Positions 24,124 through 35,934 are shown, numbered from the stretch's first letter. The stretch: 64,000 nt of DNA from Protea cynaroides (GCA_028583415.1 CM053265.1:26443815-26507814), one strand, 5' to 3'. Made by a program: numbers and translations. The notes: generated by a model not told the origin, from the letters alone.

Positions 24124-24560
24124 CTGTAGAAGAGGAGTAGACATCGAAAAGAGAAGCAAAAATCACCAATGGGTCGGAGTTGTCACTATAGCAACTCAGA
24201 GGAATGAGCCGAGTCGGAAAGGAGGAGAAAGAATGAGAAATGAATTCAAAATCAGGATTAAAAACCTGATTTTTAGTCCTAGGGTCAGAGAATTCAACCA
24301 AAACATCCGACCCTCCCTACGACCCCCTCATCGACCCTAGCCTTTCGGTGATCTGACAGAGAACTAGGGGTCGATCCCAGGGTCGGACAGCCATTGACCC
24401 GCACCATCGACCCTGCGATGGAAAATACAGTATTTTTGACAGAATGATCTGAAAAATTTGAAATATCATTGATTAGTGGATTTAAATATGAGAATGAAGT
24501 ATATAATGATTGCCTCACGTATTCTAGGATTTTCAGGCATCACCACTACCAGAACAGATA
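24124..24560. promoter_or_regulatory. Element A leader: antisense exon 1, GGGTCGAT cluster, sense acceptor
   Basis: The minus-strand exon 1 carries TTGCTATAGTG (shared in form with B and D) and a pyrimidine patch (TTTCTCCTCC). At 24292-24420 there are many copies of GGGTCGAT/ATCGACCC-type words, as in the LTRs. Just upstream of gag, GGATTTTCAG|GCATCACC is an acceptor-like site, also found in B. Confidence 0.5.
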
Positions 24561-25841
24561 ATGGCTGGACGCAGAGTGACCAGACAAAGCCATAACTCTA
24601 TTCCACCACCACCACCTGTGGAGGAAGACAGCCATATACACCCTGAAACACAGGAGAATCTGAACACGGCACCGTCCATAGTTAATGGGCAGACAAATCC
24701 TACAAATCTGCCAGCTCCACCTACAGACCTGGCTACAGCCGTAATGAATTTGGCCCAACAGCTGCAGCAAATACAACAGGTACAAGCTACTATGCAAGCT
24801 GCCATAGGCATGGCTTTTCCAGCTGCACATATGACACCGATGCCAGCAGGACAGGCAAGCACAGTACCAGGGGGAAGTAACACAGTACCCCACGCACCTC
24901 AGACTCCCATCATGCCGGCTCAAGTACAAAACCCTGAAGTAGCTCCAGGGGGATATCAATACCAACCACCTATGTATGAGGCTTATGTCCCTCATTAACT
25001 AGACCACTCCAGACTGGTGGAGCGTTTTCTGAAGATGAAGCCCAAGGAGTATAGTGGTAAGCCAGCTGATCCGTTGTGGCCAGCACACTGGATCGATGAG
25101 ATGGAGAGAAACTTCACGATGATGACAGTGAATGAAGAAGAGAAAATATTGTGTGCAACATTCATGCTGAAAGGCGATGCACACCATTGGTGGAAGTCCA
25201 CACGGACGTATCTGATGACAAAGCACACCCAATTGACTTGGGATATATATAAGGAGGCATTCTTTGAGAAGTATTTTCCTAGGAGTTTCAGAGATTCCAT
25301 GGAGAAGGAGTTCCTGAGTTTATGTTCCTGAGTTTATATCAGGGACGGATGACTGTCGATGCATATCAACAGCGTTATGAGGAGCTGTTCTTCTTTGCAC
25401 CAGTCAGTATGCAAGTGGAAGATACAAAGACCCGAAGGTTCGTCATGGGACTTAGGGGAAGCATACGTGAACATGTTCTAGGACTTGAGAAGAAAATCTA
25501 CAATGAAGCTGTACAAATTGCTCGAGTGATAGAGTCAAGCCAGAAAGAGAGCTACTTTGCTCAAAATAGGGGAATCAAAAGGCCAAATGGAAATTTTTAC
25601 AACGGAGGGAACACCAAGGTATTCAAACCCTTCCGTACTCAAGGTTTCAATGCTGCAGCCAAGACTACTTCAACAACTCAATAGCAACAAAAGCCAAATA
25701 ATAAAGGGTTAAAATGCTATAATTGCAATCAATTGGGGCATATGGCAAGGAAGTGTCCTATGCCCAAGAAGCAACTACAACAAGGCAGAGTTTACGCGGT
25801 TACATCTGAGGATGCTGTCGCATCGCCTGATGTGGTCACAA
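24561..25841 (+). pseudogene. gag: Gag of element A
   Basis: Start MAGRRVTRQSHN, with a Pro-rich N-terminus and a Gln-rich stretch (LAQQLQQIQQVQ). There is an in-frame TAA at 24996-24998. The gag core follows: KPKEYSGKPADPLWPAHWI, CATFMLKGDAHHWWKS, KYFPRSFRDSMEKEFL. At 25311-25338 a 14-bp unit (TTCCTGAGTTTATG/A) is present twice, shifting the frame; B has one copy. It then continues as TVDAYQQRYEELFFFAPVSM to an intact CCHC knuckle at 25715-25756 (CYNCNQLGHMARKC), the RNA-binding nucleocapsid motif. A stop separates the core from the knuckle at 25682. The frame ends at the candidate splice donor. Confidence 0.88.
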
Positions 25842-25911
25842 GTATGACCTGAATCTTATCATTTTGTGTTACATTATGTGAGCATGTAGACTAAATCAAA
25901 ACAAATCACAG
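25842..25911 (+). other. Candidate gag/protease intron, element A (70 nt)
   Basis: The donor is CACAA|GTATGACC. A branch-like GACTAAAT lies about 18 nt before the acceptor AAATCACAG|GTATCG. Unspliced there are stops in the gag frame. Removal keeps the frame open into protease in phase 1. Confidence 0.65.
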
Positions 25912-28900
25912 GTATCGTACCTATTAATGGCATTCCCGCTAGAGTACTCTTTGATTTAGCTACTCATTCTTTTATATCTGTGTCATTTGAAAAGAAGCTA
26001 AATCTACCCCTCAAATCCTTAGACTACAAACTGCTTGTACGATCGCCTATGGAATTAGAAGTGGAATTAGAAAAAGGTTATAGACCATGTCCAGTTTTTA
26101 TTGACAAAAGGACTTTGGATGCAACCTTGATTCAACTTGAGATGACAGACTTTAACGTCATCTTGGGAATGGACTGGTTAGCTCGGCATTTAGCAAACCT
26201 ATTGCGTGCTGAAAAGAAGCTGACTTTTAAAGACAAAGAAGGAGCAGAGTTCAGTTTTACGGGAACCAAACTTCACCATAAATGAAAGCTCATACTCTTT
26301 GCATTAAAGGTTAGGAAGTGCCTTGAGAAAGGAGCAGTTGGGTATTTAGTATCTGTGGTCGATCTTACGAAAGAAGCACCATGAATGGAGGATATTGATG
26401 TCGTGCGTGACTATCCAGATGTATTTTCTAAAGAACTACCAGGACTACCACCCGACCGCGCTACAGAGTTTGTTATAGATCTGATACCCGGAGCCGCACC
26501 AGTATCTAAAGCACCTTATCGAATGGCTCCTACTGAACTGAAGGAATTAAAAGTACAACTACAAGAACTGCTGGACAAGGGTTACATCCGACCTAGCATA
26601 TCACCATGGGGAGCGTCAGTATTATTCGTGAAGAAGAAGGACGGTAGTGTTCGATTGTGTATAAACTACCAAGAACTGAATAAACTGACAATTAAGAATC
26701 GATAACCACTGCCTCGAATCGATGACCTGTTCGATCAGTTGCAAGGTGCCAAAGTGTTCTCCAAGATCAATCTTCGGTCAGGCTACGATCAATTGAAGAT
26801 TAATATGGGGATATTCCCAAGACAGCATTCAGGACCAGATATGCATTATGAATTTTTGGTCATGTCTTTTGGATTGACGAACGCACCAGCAACATTTATG
26901 GAACTTATGAATCGGGTATTCCACGATATATTGGATACGTCAGTTATTGTATTCATCGATGATATATTGGTCTACTCCAAGGACAAGGAAACTCATATTC
27001 AGAATCTAAACGCCACTCTGCAGCGATTACGGAAGGAGAAGCTTTACGCCAAATTTACAAAGTGTGAGTTTTGGCTAAAGAAAGTCGCTTTTCTAGGCCA
27101 TGTTGTATCCGCTGAAGGAATTAAAGTGGATCCTAGCAAGATCGAAGCTATTGTGAAGTGGGAAGCACCGAAGAGCGTTGCAAAAATTAGAAGTTTCTTA
27201 GGTCTAGCTGGGTATTATCGACGATTTGTGGAAGACTATTCCCGAATTGCTGTACCTCTCACCAGTTTGACTAAGCAGGGCGAAAAGTTTGTTTGGACTA
27301 TAAATGCGAGAAGAGTTTCCAAACATTGAAGGCTAGATTGATATCTGCTCCAATCTTGACCATTCCGATTCGAAGACAGCCATTTATTTTGTACACTGAT
27401 GCGTCAGGATTGGGATTAGGATGTGCACTTATGCAAGGAGAACAAGTAATTGCTTATGTCTCAATACAATTGAAGACACATGAGAAGAACAATCCCACTC
27501 ATGATTTGGAATTAGCGACAGTAGTACATGCTGTCAAAATATGGAGACATTACTTGTACAGAGAGAAATTTTAGATTAAATCAGATCATAAGAGTCTTAC
27601 TTACCTCTTTAATCAGAAGGAGTTGAATATGAGACAACGAAGATGGCTGGAACTATTGAAAGACTATGATTGTGATATCCAGTATCATATGGGGAAAGTT
27701 AATGTGGTTGCTGACCCACTGAGTAGAAAGGCAATGATAAAATCTCAAGGGGAGGTTAGCACCACTATTGCACTGTGTACTACTGGAAAAATATTCAATT
27801 ATGGTAATGAGCAGTTTGTGATAGATACACCAGATGAATCAACCAACTAAGGGTTTATCCATCGGTTTGCAAATATGTTCGCCACGTTGAAGATTGTACC
27901 CGATATACTTGATGAAGTGAAAAAAGTGATTAAATCAGACCCTTATCTAAGAACGGTACAAGAAGACATCGAAAAAGGTAGGACTATTCCTGAGTTCACC
28001 TTAGATGATGAAAAGGTACTAACGTAATAAGGAAGAATATGTGTACTTGAAACAGAAAGTTTGGACATTAGACACCGACTAATGAAGGAAGCCCATACCA
28101 CCGCCTATTCGATACACCCTGGAAGTACAAAAATGTATCATGACCTAAAGAAATTATATTGGTGGAGAGGAATGAAAGCAGATATAGCCAAGTTCGTGTC
28201 TCAATGCCTAAATTGTCAGAAGGTGAAAGCTGAACGACAAAGACCAGCATGACTGTTACAGTCGTTACTGGAACCAGAATGGAAATGGGACTGCATCACT
28301 ATGGACTTCCTCACAGGGTTACCATTGACTCCCCGAGTAGTTGACGCAGTTTGGGTGATTGTAGACCGACTGACTAAAATGGCTCGATTTATAGCTATAC
28401 GACCTCAGTATACACTGGAGAGGTTAGCTAAGTTGTATGTGGATAACATTGTCAGATTACACGGTGTACCTGAAAGCATTGTGTCCGACAAAGATCCATG
28501 ATTTACTTCAAAGTTTTGGGAAGGATTACAGAAGGCTATGGGTACAACATTGAAGTTCAGTACTGTATTCAATCCTCAAACAGATGGACAATCGGAGCGC
28601 ACCATTCAGATTCTAGAAGACATGTTCCGAGCTTGTGTAATTGATTTTAAAGGATCATGGGATGAAAATTTATCACTGATTGAGTTCGCTTATAATAGTA
28701 GCTATCAGGCTACTATACAGATGTCACCTTATGAAGCACTGTATGGTAGGAAGTGTCGAACTCCTTTATTTTGGAATGAAGTTGGAGAACGTAGTATTGT
28801 TGGACCAGAATTTGTTGAAGAGACTTGTCGAGTAGTCGACATTATCAAGGAAAGAGTAAGAACGGCTCAGAATCGTCAGAAGCAATATGCAGATACTAGA

Positions 28901-29395
28901 CGCCGAGACGTTGAATTCGTCGTAGGTGATAAGGTATTCCTCAAAGTGTCACCTATCCGAGGTTTGAAACGGTTCAGACAGAAAGGGAAACTAAGTTTGA
29001 GATATGTCGGACCATATGAGATTCTAGCTAAACGTGGAAAAGTGGCTTACCAGTTAGCACTACCACCATCTATGTCAAGTGTGCATGATGTATTTCATAT
29101 CTCCTTATTGAAGAAGTATGTCAAAGACCCAACACACGTTTTGACAGTAGATCTACCTGATTTGACTGATGATTTGAAATTTGAAGTAGCACCAACTGAA
29201 ATCACCAGCCGAAAGGTGCAACGACTACGCAATCGTGATATTTATTATGTTAAGGTCACCTGGAGAAGCAAAGATATAGAAGAAATCACATGGGAAGAAG
29301 AGAATGCTATGGGAAAGCAATACCCTCATTTATTCGACTCGGAAAGTATGTACAATTTTGAGGATGAAATTTTTATAAGTAGGGGGGAGTTGTAA
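25912..29395 (+). pseudogene. pol: Pol of element A: protease, RT, RNase H, integrase, chromodomain
   Basis: Protease: VLFDLATHSF, with the active-site Gly-Ala lost. RT: VSKAPYRMAPTELKEL, KINLRSGYDQL where the first catalytic Asp is Asn, and VIVFIDDILVYSKD with the catalytic pair kept. RNase H: FILYTDASGLGLG and DHKSLTYLFNQKELNM. Integrase: HHCC finger (IHPGSTKMYHDL to SQCLNCQK), core MDFLTGLPLTPRVVDAVWV, and the NPQTDGQSERTIQ segment. Chromodomain: VQRLRNRDIYYVKVTWRS and YPHLFDS. Stops include TAA at 26703-26705 in RT, TGA near 28249 and 28499, TAG near 27574, and others; there are frame breaks near 27320. The terminal TAA at 29393-29395 lies inside the LTR start. Confidence 0.92.
29381..29390 (+). 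other. Element A polypurine tract
   Basis: AGGGGGGAGT sits immediately before the 3' LTR start TGTAAGACC. Confidence 0.85.
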
Positions 29396-31770
29396 GACCT
29401 GTATCGAACTAACCGGTCTTACCACCTTGTACCAGGTATACCTATCATGGTCGAGCCAAATGGACCAAGTGCGTAAAGGAAATAGCGAGACCAGGTATTA
29501 AACTGACCCAAAAATAGTAAAATAGGGGGCAGGGTCACATACCCAGATAGGCAGGGTCGGACCCCCCTCATTAGGGAGTCAGACCCCTAAAATTTTGACC
29601 GAGGGTTGGACAATTTAGACCTGAGGGTCGACGGGATCTCCGACCCCCTCATCGACCCCCTCATTGCCGATAAAAATCGTAAATAGGAAACTTGCTAAAT
29701 TTCAAGAGGATTCTTTCCTAATCTCAATGGGACTTATTTTGGGAGGTTCTCCTCTATAAATAGGACGTCCCTTAGCCTCTTTCACTCCTTTTGAAACCCT
29801 AATTGAAAGTGAGAGAAAGAGAAGAGAAGGAGAAGAGAAGGAAAGTTAGAGAAGAAGACTAAAGAGAAGAATTCAGAGAAACCTCTGAATCTCAACAACC
29901 CTAAGGTATGGGTATGCTTCCATTAATAATTTAAGACCTTAGAATAGTTCATGAAGAGGGTATGACTTAGGAGAAACCCAAATCATCCATTTATGGGAAG
30001 ATTTCAATAAAATCCATGGAGGGAATCATGGTAGGCAAGTAAGGAAGTAACCTGGAGTTTTAAGCCATAGAACAAGCATAGAATGGATTGTGGAAGTAAG
30101 CCATAGGACCCAAACATGAAAGAATGGACTGTAGGATGAAAAGGTCGACTCAAACCATGGGGGGTCGCACGTGGGGTTGATTGGGAATCGACCCTACCAG
30201 ACCACAGGATCGACCCCCAGCATCCGAGAAGTCCAGGGATGCGGTGGTCGCACCCAGGGTCGATGGAACATCCGACCCTGGCATCGACCCTACACCCTGG
30301 GGTGGCAAAAAACTGCTACTTTACCTGTGACCCGTCCTGCGACCCTCGCTTAACAGCAAGCCAAAAATTATCGAAATGACTTCTATCCTGCGACCCTCAC
30401 TTAAGCAAGCCAAAAATTATCGAAATGACTTCTAATTAAAATCTATCGACTTGTTTGGTTTTCCTATTGATATAAAGGTGATTCTTAAAGCTTGAAAGGG
30501 GATCTACACTCAAGCCAAGGTAAGGGAACAAGACCTAAACTAATTGGCTAATAATAAACTATTTTTATTTTCTTGAGTCCAATGCCATGACTGATTCTAT
30601 GTGTGTATGCTTGTAATGTGCATTCAATATGTCATCCAATATTCCTGCTATTAATGTTCATACATATTTAATTCTATTTTATTTATAACATAATGATGAT
30701 GATGATGCTAGGAATAGGCATGTGAATGTATGTGTGTGGTTAGTGTGCTTGATGTGAGTGGAGCATCAGGGGGAGGACGTGACATTATGGTTCAGCCTGG
30801 TCATCAGACTCTAGCTCTATCTCTACTCAAGTCTTGTCCACTGACATCGTCGTATCGTCATTACCTTAGCAGAACTATTACGTCGTAGGGTATCAGGGGA
30901 GGTGGTCTCGGACCATGTAGTCTTCGACTCTGTCGGGGGGCCTTAGCTCTATCTCTATGGACGTATTGAGGGATGCTGGGGTGAGGCCTTGGGTATACTG
31001 TTTGACATTAGGTTGGTTAGTTGCGAGCCCAGTTTGCAAACCCTCGCCAGCAGGGGCTTACGTGTTGGTATGGGTAGAGTATCAGGGGAAGTGTGATGCG
31101 GTGTGGTCCTAAGCACTTTAGCTCTATCTCTATTCCATAGTGGGTGCATGTGGGACGAAAATAAACGTTAACCTTTGGGCGGCATCACACACTAGTGTAT
31201 AGAGGTGAGGCGGCCACCGAACCTTTCTATAGCACATTGCAAACTTATATACCAGACCACAGTTATGAATTGAATACATGCATATGTTTGTTGCATTGTT
31301 TTGTTTGCTCACTGAGCCGTGATGTGTGCTCACCCTTTCAACGTCGAATATTTTTAGTTGATGATGCAGGTACCACTGTGGAAGATTATATGAATGCTTC
31401 TGTGTACGGGCACGTGGCTGCAATGGAGGCCGAAGACATAGTGGAGACGCATGACTCCTCATGCGAGTGCAACTCATGCATTTTCGATTAGATTTTTATT
31501 TGAACTATTAAGGAAATGTAATTGATATTTTATTTACTTATGTCTCGGTTGATACAACATAATTTGATATTTTATTTATGATTATCACAGTTAGATTCCT
31601 CAGTTCATTTAATATTAAGACTTCCGCTATTGTGTATTTATTCTGATTATGGTTGTGGATGTGTATGGTTTAGTTTACAAGGACACAGCCTATTAGAGAT
31701 CCTGATTGAACCATTGGTTTATTAGCGGTTCATCACACCATTCTGAATAGTATAGAATTGGGGTGTGACA
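29391..31770 (+). repeat. Element A 3' LTR (2380 bp)
   Basis: TGTAAGACC to GGGGTGTGACA. GGGTCGA-type clusters are at 29540-29675 and 30140-30352. The TATA box CTATAAATA is near 29754. A GA-rich leader runs to about 29875, then the splice-donor-like CTAAG|GTATGG at 29905. TAGCTCTATCTCTA is repeated near 30819, 30945 and 31119. A small frame lies at 31195-31491, with the hairpin at 31313-31332. Confidence 0.9.
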
Positions 31771-31775
31771 CCGGT

Positions 31776-34526
31776 TACCTTTGAAATCTAAAGTGCAGGC
31801 CCGAAGCATTCTTCCAATATTTGTACCGTGCGCTTAGATTGTTCATCAGTCTTTGGGTGGAACACAGTACTGAACTTCAACTATGTACCCATTGTTTTCT
31901 GTAGACTGTGCCACAGTTTAGACGTGAATCTCAGATTTCTATTTGACACAATGCTTGTACATACACCATGCAATCTCACTATGTTATCCACATAGAGCTT
32001 AGCTAGTCTATCCATGGTGTACGTTGGCTTTACAGTTACAAAATGGGCTACCTTTGTAAGACGGTCCACAATTACCCAAACTGCATCAACATTGTTAGGT
32101 GTCAAGGGTAATCTTGTCACAAAATCCATGGTAATATGATCCCATTTCTACTCTGGGATTGCTAATGACTGTAGTAACCCTACTGGTCTCTATTTATCTT
32201 CCTTCACTTGTTGACATGTAAGGTACTTATATACGAAGGTTGCTATATCGACCTACATACCTCTCCACTAGTAGAATGTCTTCAAATCTTGATACATCTT
32301 GGTACTACTAGGATACATGGTAAAGGGAGATGAGTGTGCTTCAATCAAAATTCTCTCCTTCAGTTCCTTGGCACTTTCTGGCACATAAATTCGATTCCTA
32401 TATTTGACCATCCCTTCACTGTCTAGAGAAAAGTCTGGATCTTGCTTCCCATTCTCGAGATTATGCTTGAGAGTCTTTAAATATGTATCATTAACTATTG
32501 CCTCTTTAATTTGGTTCATCAAGGCATCCTGTACTCTTAACTAATTGAATAACGCTGTTGTTGCTTCAACCCAATCTATGGTTAAAGCATCTGTAATGGA
32601 AGCTTCCCATCAGGTGGAGGAACAGATATTAGTGCGTAAACCATATGATGTCCCTCACCAAGGATGACAGAATCAGAGTCAAGATCCTGGATTGCTACTA
32701 ATGCTTTCTGGCTCAAAGTGTCTGCCACCACATTGGCTTCTCCTGGGTTGTACTTGATGTCACAATCATAATCATTTAATAGTTTCAACCATCTTCACTG
32801 TCTCATGTTCAGCTCCTTTTGATTAAAGAGATAGGTCAAACTCTTATGATCTGATATGATGTAACTCTTTTTCCCATATAGGTAATGCCTCCATATCTTT
32901 AAGGCGAAGACAATTACTGCATGTTCCAAATCATGAGTGGGATAGTTCTTTTCGTGAACCTTCAATTACTTAGAGGTATAGGCGACCATTTTTTCATCGT
33001 GCATCAATACGTAACTTAACCCGTACTTGGATGCGCCAGTGTACACTGTGAATGAAGCCCTCTCAGATAGAAGAGTTAAACCTGGAGCAGATACCAATTT
33101 CTCTTTGAGAGTTGGAAGGCTTTCTTTATGCTTATCAGTCCATTCAAATAAAGTCCCTTCTTGGTTAATCACGTTAGTGGTATCACTATAGGGGAAAACT
33201 TCTCAATGAAAGTCCGATAATAGCCGACTAATCCAAGAAAACTTCTAACTTCGGTCACAGAAGTGGGTGTCTTCTAGTCCATGACCGCACTAACCTTGTT
33301 GGGGTCCACTTCTAATCCTTCAGCTGATATGACATGCCCCAAGAATACCACTTGTGTCAACCAAAATTCATACTTCTTGAATTTGGCATACAACCTTTCC
33401 TGTCTTAGCTTTTGTAGTGCTAACCTGAGGTGTTCTACATGGGTTGCACCATTGGGTGAGTAGATGAGGATGTCATCGATGAATATGATGACAAACTTAT
33501 TTAGGAACTCATAGAAAACCCGATTCATAAGCTCCATGAATGATGCTGGAGTGTTTGTTAATCCAAAGGACATGACCGAGAACTCAAAGTGGCCATACCT
33601 TGTCCAGAATGCGGTCTTGGGTATATCACTCCCCTTTATCTTCAATTGATGATAGCCCGACCATAGGTCTATCATGGAGAATATGCTTGCCCCTTAGAGT
33701 TGATCAAACAGATCATTGATTCTGGGTAAGGGATACCGGTTCTCAATTGTCAACTTATTCAGATCTCAGTAATCTATGCACAGACGAACACTGCCATCTT
33801 TTTTCACAAATAGCACAGGTGCTCTCCATGGTGATATGCTAGGCCTGATGAAACCTTTATCCAGAAGCTCCTAAAGTTGCACTTTGAGTTCCTTTAACTC
33901 AGTGGGAGCTGTATAGTAAGGAGCTTTTGAAGCTGGAGCTGCTCCTGAAACTAGGTCAATAGCAAACTCTGTTTCTTGATTTAGGGGTAGTCTAGGTAGG
34001 TCCTCCAGAAATACATCTGAAAACTCATTGACCACTTGTATGTCTTCCATTCTTGATAGTTGGATCTCTGTGTCCAGCACTAACACCAAGTAACTCTCAC
34101 AACCTTGGTGCAACAGTTTTGAGGCTTGCTTTGCTGTTAAAAATAGCTTACGGCTCTTCTTGTTCTTGTCCCTAGTGTAGACAAACACTTCTCCAACGGT
34201 AGGCTGGAATAAGATCTGCCACTTGGAACATAGGACATTGCCCTAGTGCTTCACCATCCAATCCATTCCCAGGATAACCTTGAAGTCCTTCATCTCGAAG
34301 CGGACTAGGTTGGCTTCCATAACCTTATCCCCTATGACCAAATTACAAGATCCATAATAGTCCTCTAAACCAGATTTCATCCCCATAGGTGTATTTACAT
34401 CTAATTTGTACTTCATCTTGCGAGAAGGCATCCCCAATTTAGTTGTAAATGCTGGAGACACGAAGGAGTGCATAGCTCCAAAGTCAAATAATACACGTGC
34501 AGGTATGCCAGAAATAGAAATAGTAC
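31776..34526 (-). pseudogene. pol: Pol of element C: protease, RT, RNase H, integrase N-half
   Basis: On the minus strand, protease shows VLFDFGAMHSFVSPAF (Asp kept, Ser to Phe) and VILGMDWMVKH. RT has PYYTAPTELKELKVQL, MIDLWSGYHQLKIKGSD and IIFIDDILIYSPNGATH, so the RT catalytic Asp residues look intact. RNase H has FTVYTGASKYGLSYVL (TDAS changed to TGAS) and ADTLSQKALV. Integrase has MDFVTRLPLTPNNVDAVWV, VIVDRLTKVAHF and VQILEE. Many short frames are broken by stops, for example near 33675, 32580 and 32130. It is interrupted at 31771 by element A and continues at 20167-20867. Confidence 0.9.
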
Positions 34527-34595
34527 CTACACATGTATTTTCATGAGTTACTAAATGACATGCAAGATGGTACTTACTTTACAAATCTAAAATAC
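34527..34595 (-). other. Candidate gag/protease intron, element C (69 nt)
   Basis: The donor is CATAG|GTATTTTAG and the acceptor AAATACATGTGTAG|GTACT. A stop lies inside if unspliced; phase 1 and the open frame are kept if spliced. Confidence 0.6.
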
Positions 34596-35934
34596 CTATG
34601 ATGACTCCAGGTGATCCCTCAGCTTCTTTAGTAGATAGGGCATACGTTTTTTCTTGACCCGGTGATGGTGCTTTCTTTGGTTCTGGGCAAGCTCTTGCAA
34701 AATGACCCATCTTACCACAATTAAAACATGTGCCATATGGTACAGATGAAGCAGTAGAGACTGCAGGCCTAGGCTAAGTCATCTTGGGTGCAAATGTGCC
34801 GACTTGCTTTGACTCGAGACCAAAGTACTATAAGTGGGCCTCACTATAGAAGGAGCAGAGGAAGCCACCACTATAGAGCTTGGGAATTGGGTATGGAAAG
34901 GCTTGTTAACTGCCCGATTATCTATGAAGCTCATAGGCTGCTTTTGGCCATGATAATTCTGGCGACACCCTTCTTCTACACTTTTTGCCACTTACACGGC
35001 GTTACTGTATTCTGTCAACCACATAGATTCCACGATAACCTTGAGGTCTCCCCTCAAGCCTTACACAAACATCCTCAACTTGGGCTCTTCTTCCCTCATT
35101 GAGATCGGAGATAAATAAAACAATTCTTCTAACTTCTATTGATATGCCTTAACAAATGAACCCCCTTGTAGTAGGTTGAGGTACTCCACCTCTTTTCTAT
35201 CTCTGAAGTTCTGAGGGAAGAAGTTCTTGTAGAACATTTCCTTGAAGATTTGCCATGTAATTTCTCTATGGTGCCAAATAAGGGTGGGTTGAATGCCCTT
35301 CCACCAATCACACGGTACTCCCTCTAGCTAAAAAGTGGCACACAACAACTTTTGTGTGTCAGTGCACATAAGAGTCTCCAGAGTGTTCTCCATTGCTTGA
35401 ATCTAGATTGCAGGCTGCATTCGGTTTGTCCCCACACTAGTGAATCTCAACGGGTGCATGAGTTGAAAGTTACTCATTACCTTCCCTCCATCGACCTGAG
35501 GCTATAGATGAATGCTGGCCATGGCGGGGTGAGTCTACACATTCGGTACATGCACATGAGGAGCTGGTGGTACTATGTGCACATGCTCATGCACGTGCGG
35601 TGTTGGAGGAATTGGAGGTATACCTCCCCCTTGTGCTTGTGCTTAGGCCGGTGACACTTATGGGGTACCACGAAAAGAGGCCAACAACTCGGCGAGAACT
35701 GTCATCGTATTCCTTTGTTGGTCCTCTAAGTTGCAGACTAATCCACCCATTACAGTTGTCATTCTTGCCACATTCTGCACCAGTAGTGCATGTGGCAAGT
35801 TAAGGCAGAGGAGGATGAGGTATACGTGGTACACCTGGAGGTGAATTTGAACCACCAGGGCCCATACTACCCTCATCCTCAGCTAGATGATTCACATTTG
35901 CAGGCCTTCCTCTAGGCCTTCTCCTTGGAGGCAT
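34596..35934 (-). pseudogene. gag: Gag of element C
   Basis: Start MPPRRRPRGRPANVNHL at 35934, just after an acceptor-like ACGTCAG. Core blocks in shifted frames are CDWWKG, WQIFKEMFYKNFFPQ, LEELFYLSPISM and LRGDLKVIVES. The CCHC knuckle CFNCGKMGHFARAC at about 34690-34731 is intact. A short acidic stretch leads to the candidate splice donor at 34595. Several stops and frameshifts are present. Confidence 0.82.

Larger units (their letters stand above)
20868..31770 (+). mobile_element. Element A: Ty3/gypsy chromovirus inserted in integrase of C
   Basis: The 10.9-kb element has a shortened 5' LTR, PBS, antisense frame, gag, intron, pol, polypurine tract and a full 3' LTR. By eye the LTRs differ at about 14 positions in the first 260 aligned bases. 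The same family as B at 47652-59617. It is not autonomous: there are stops and a frameshift in gag, a stop in RT, stops in integrase, a changed RT catalytic residue and a promoter-less 5' LTR. Confidence 0.93.

Noticed and set aside
24533..24995. Cys/Trp-rich minus-strand frames opposite A gag
   Set aside because: Mirror of the Pro/Gln-rich gag N-terminus; not kept as a frame of its own in C or D.
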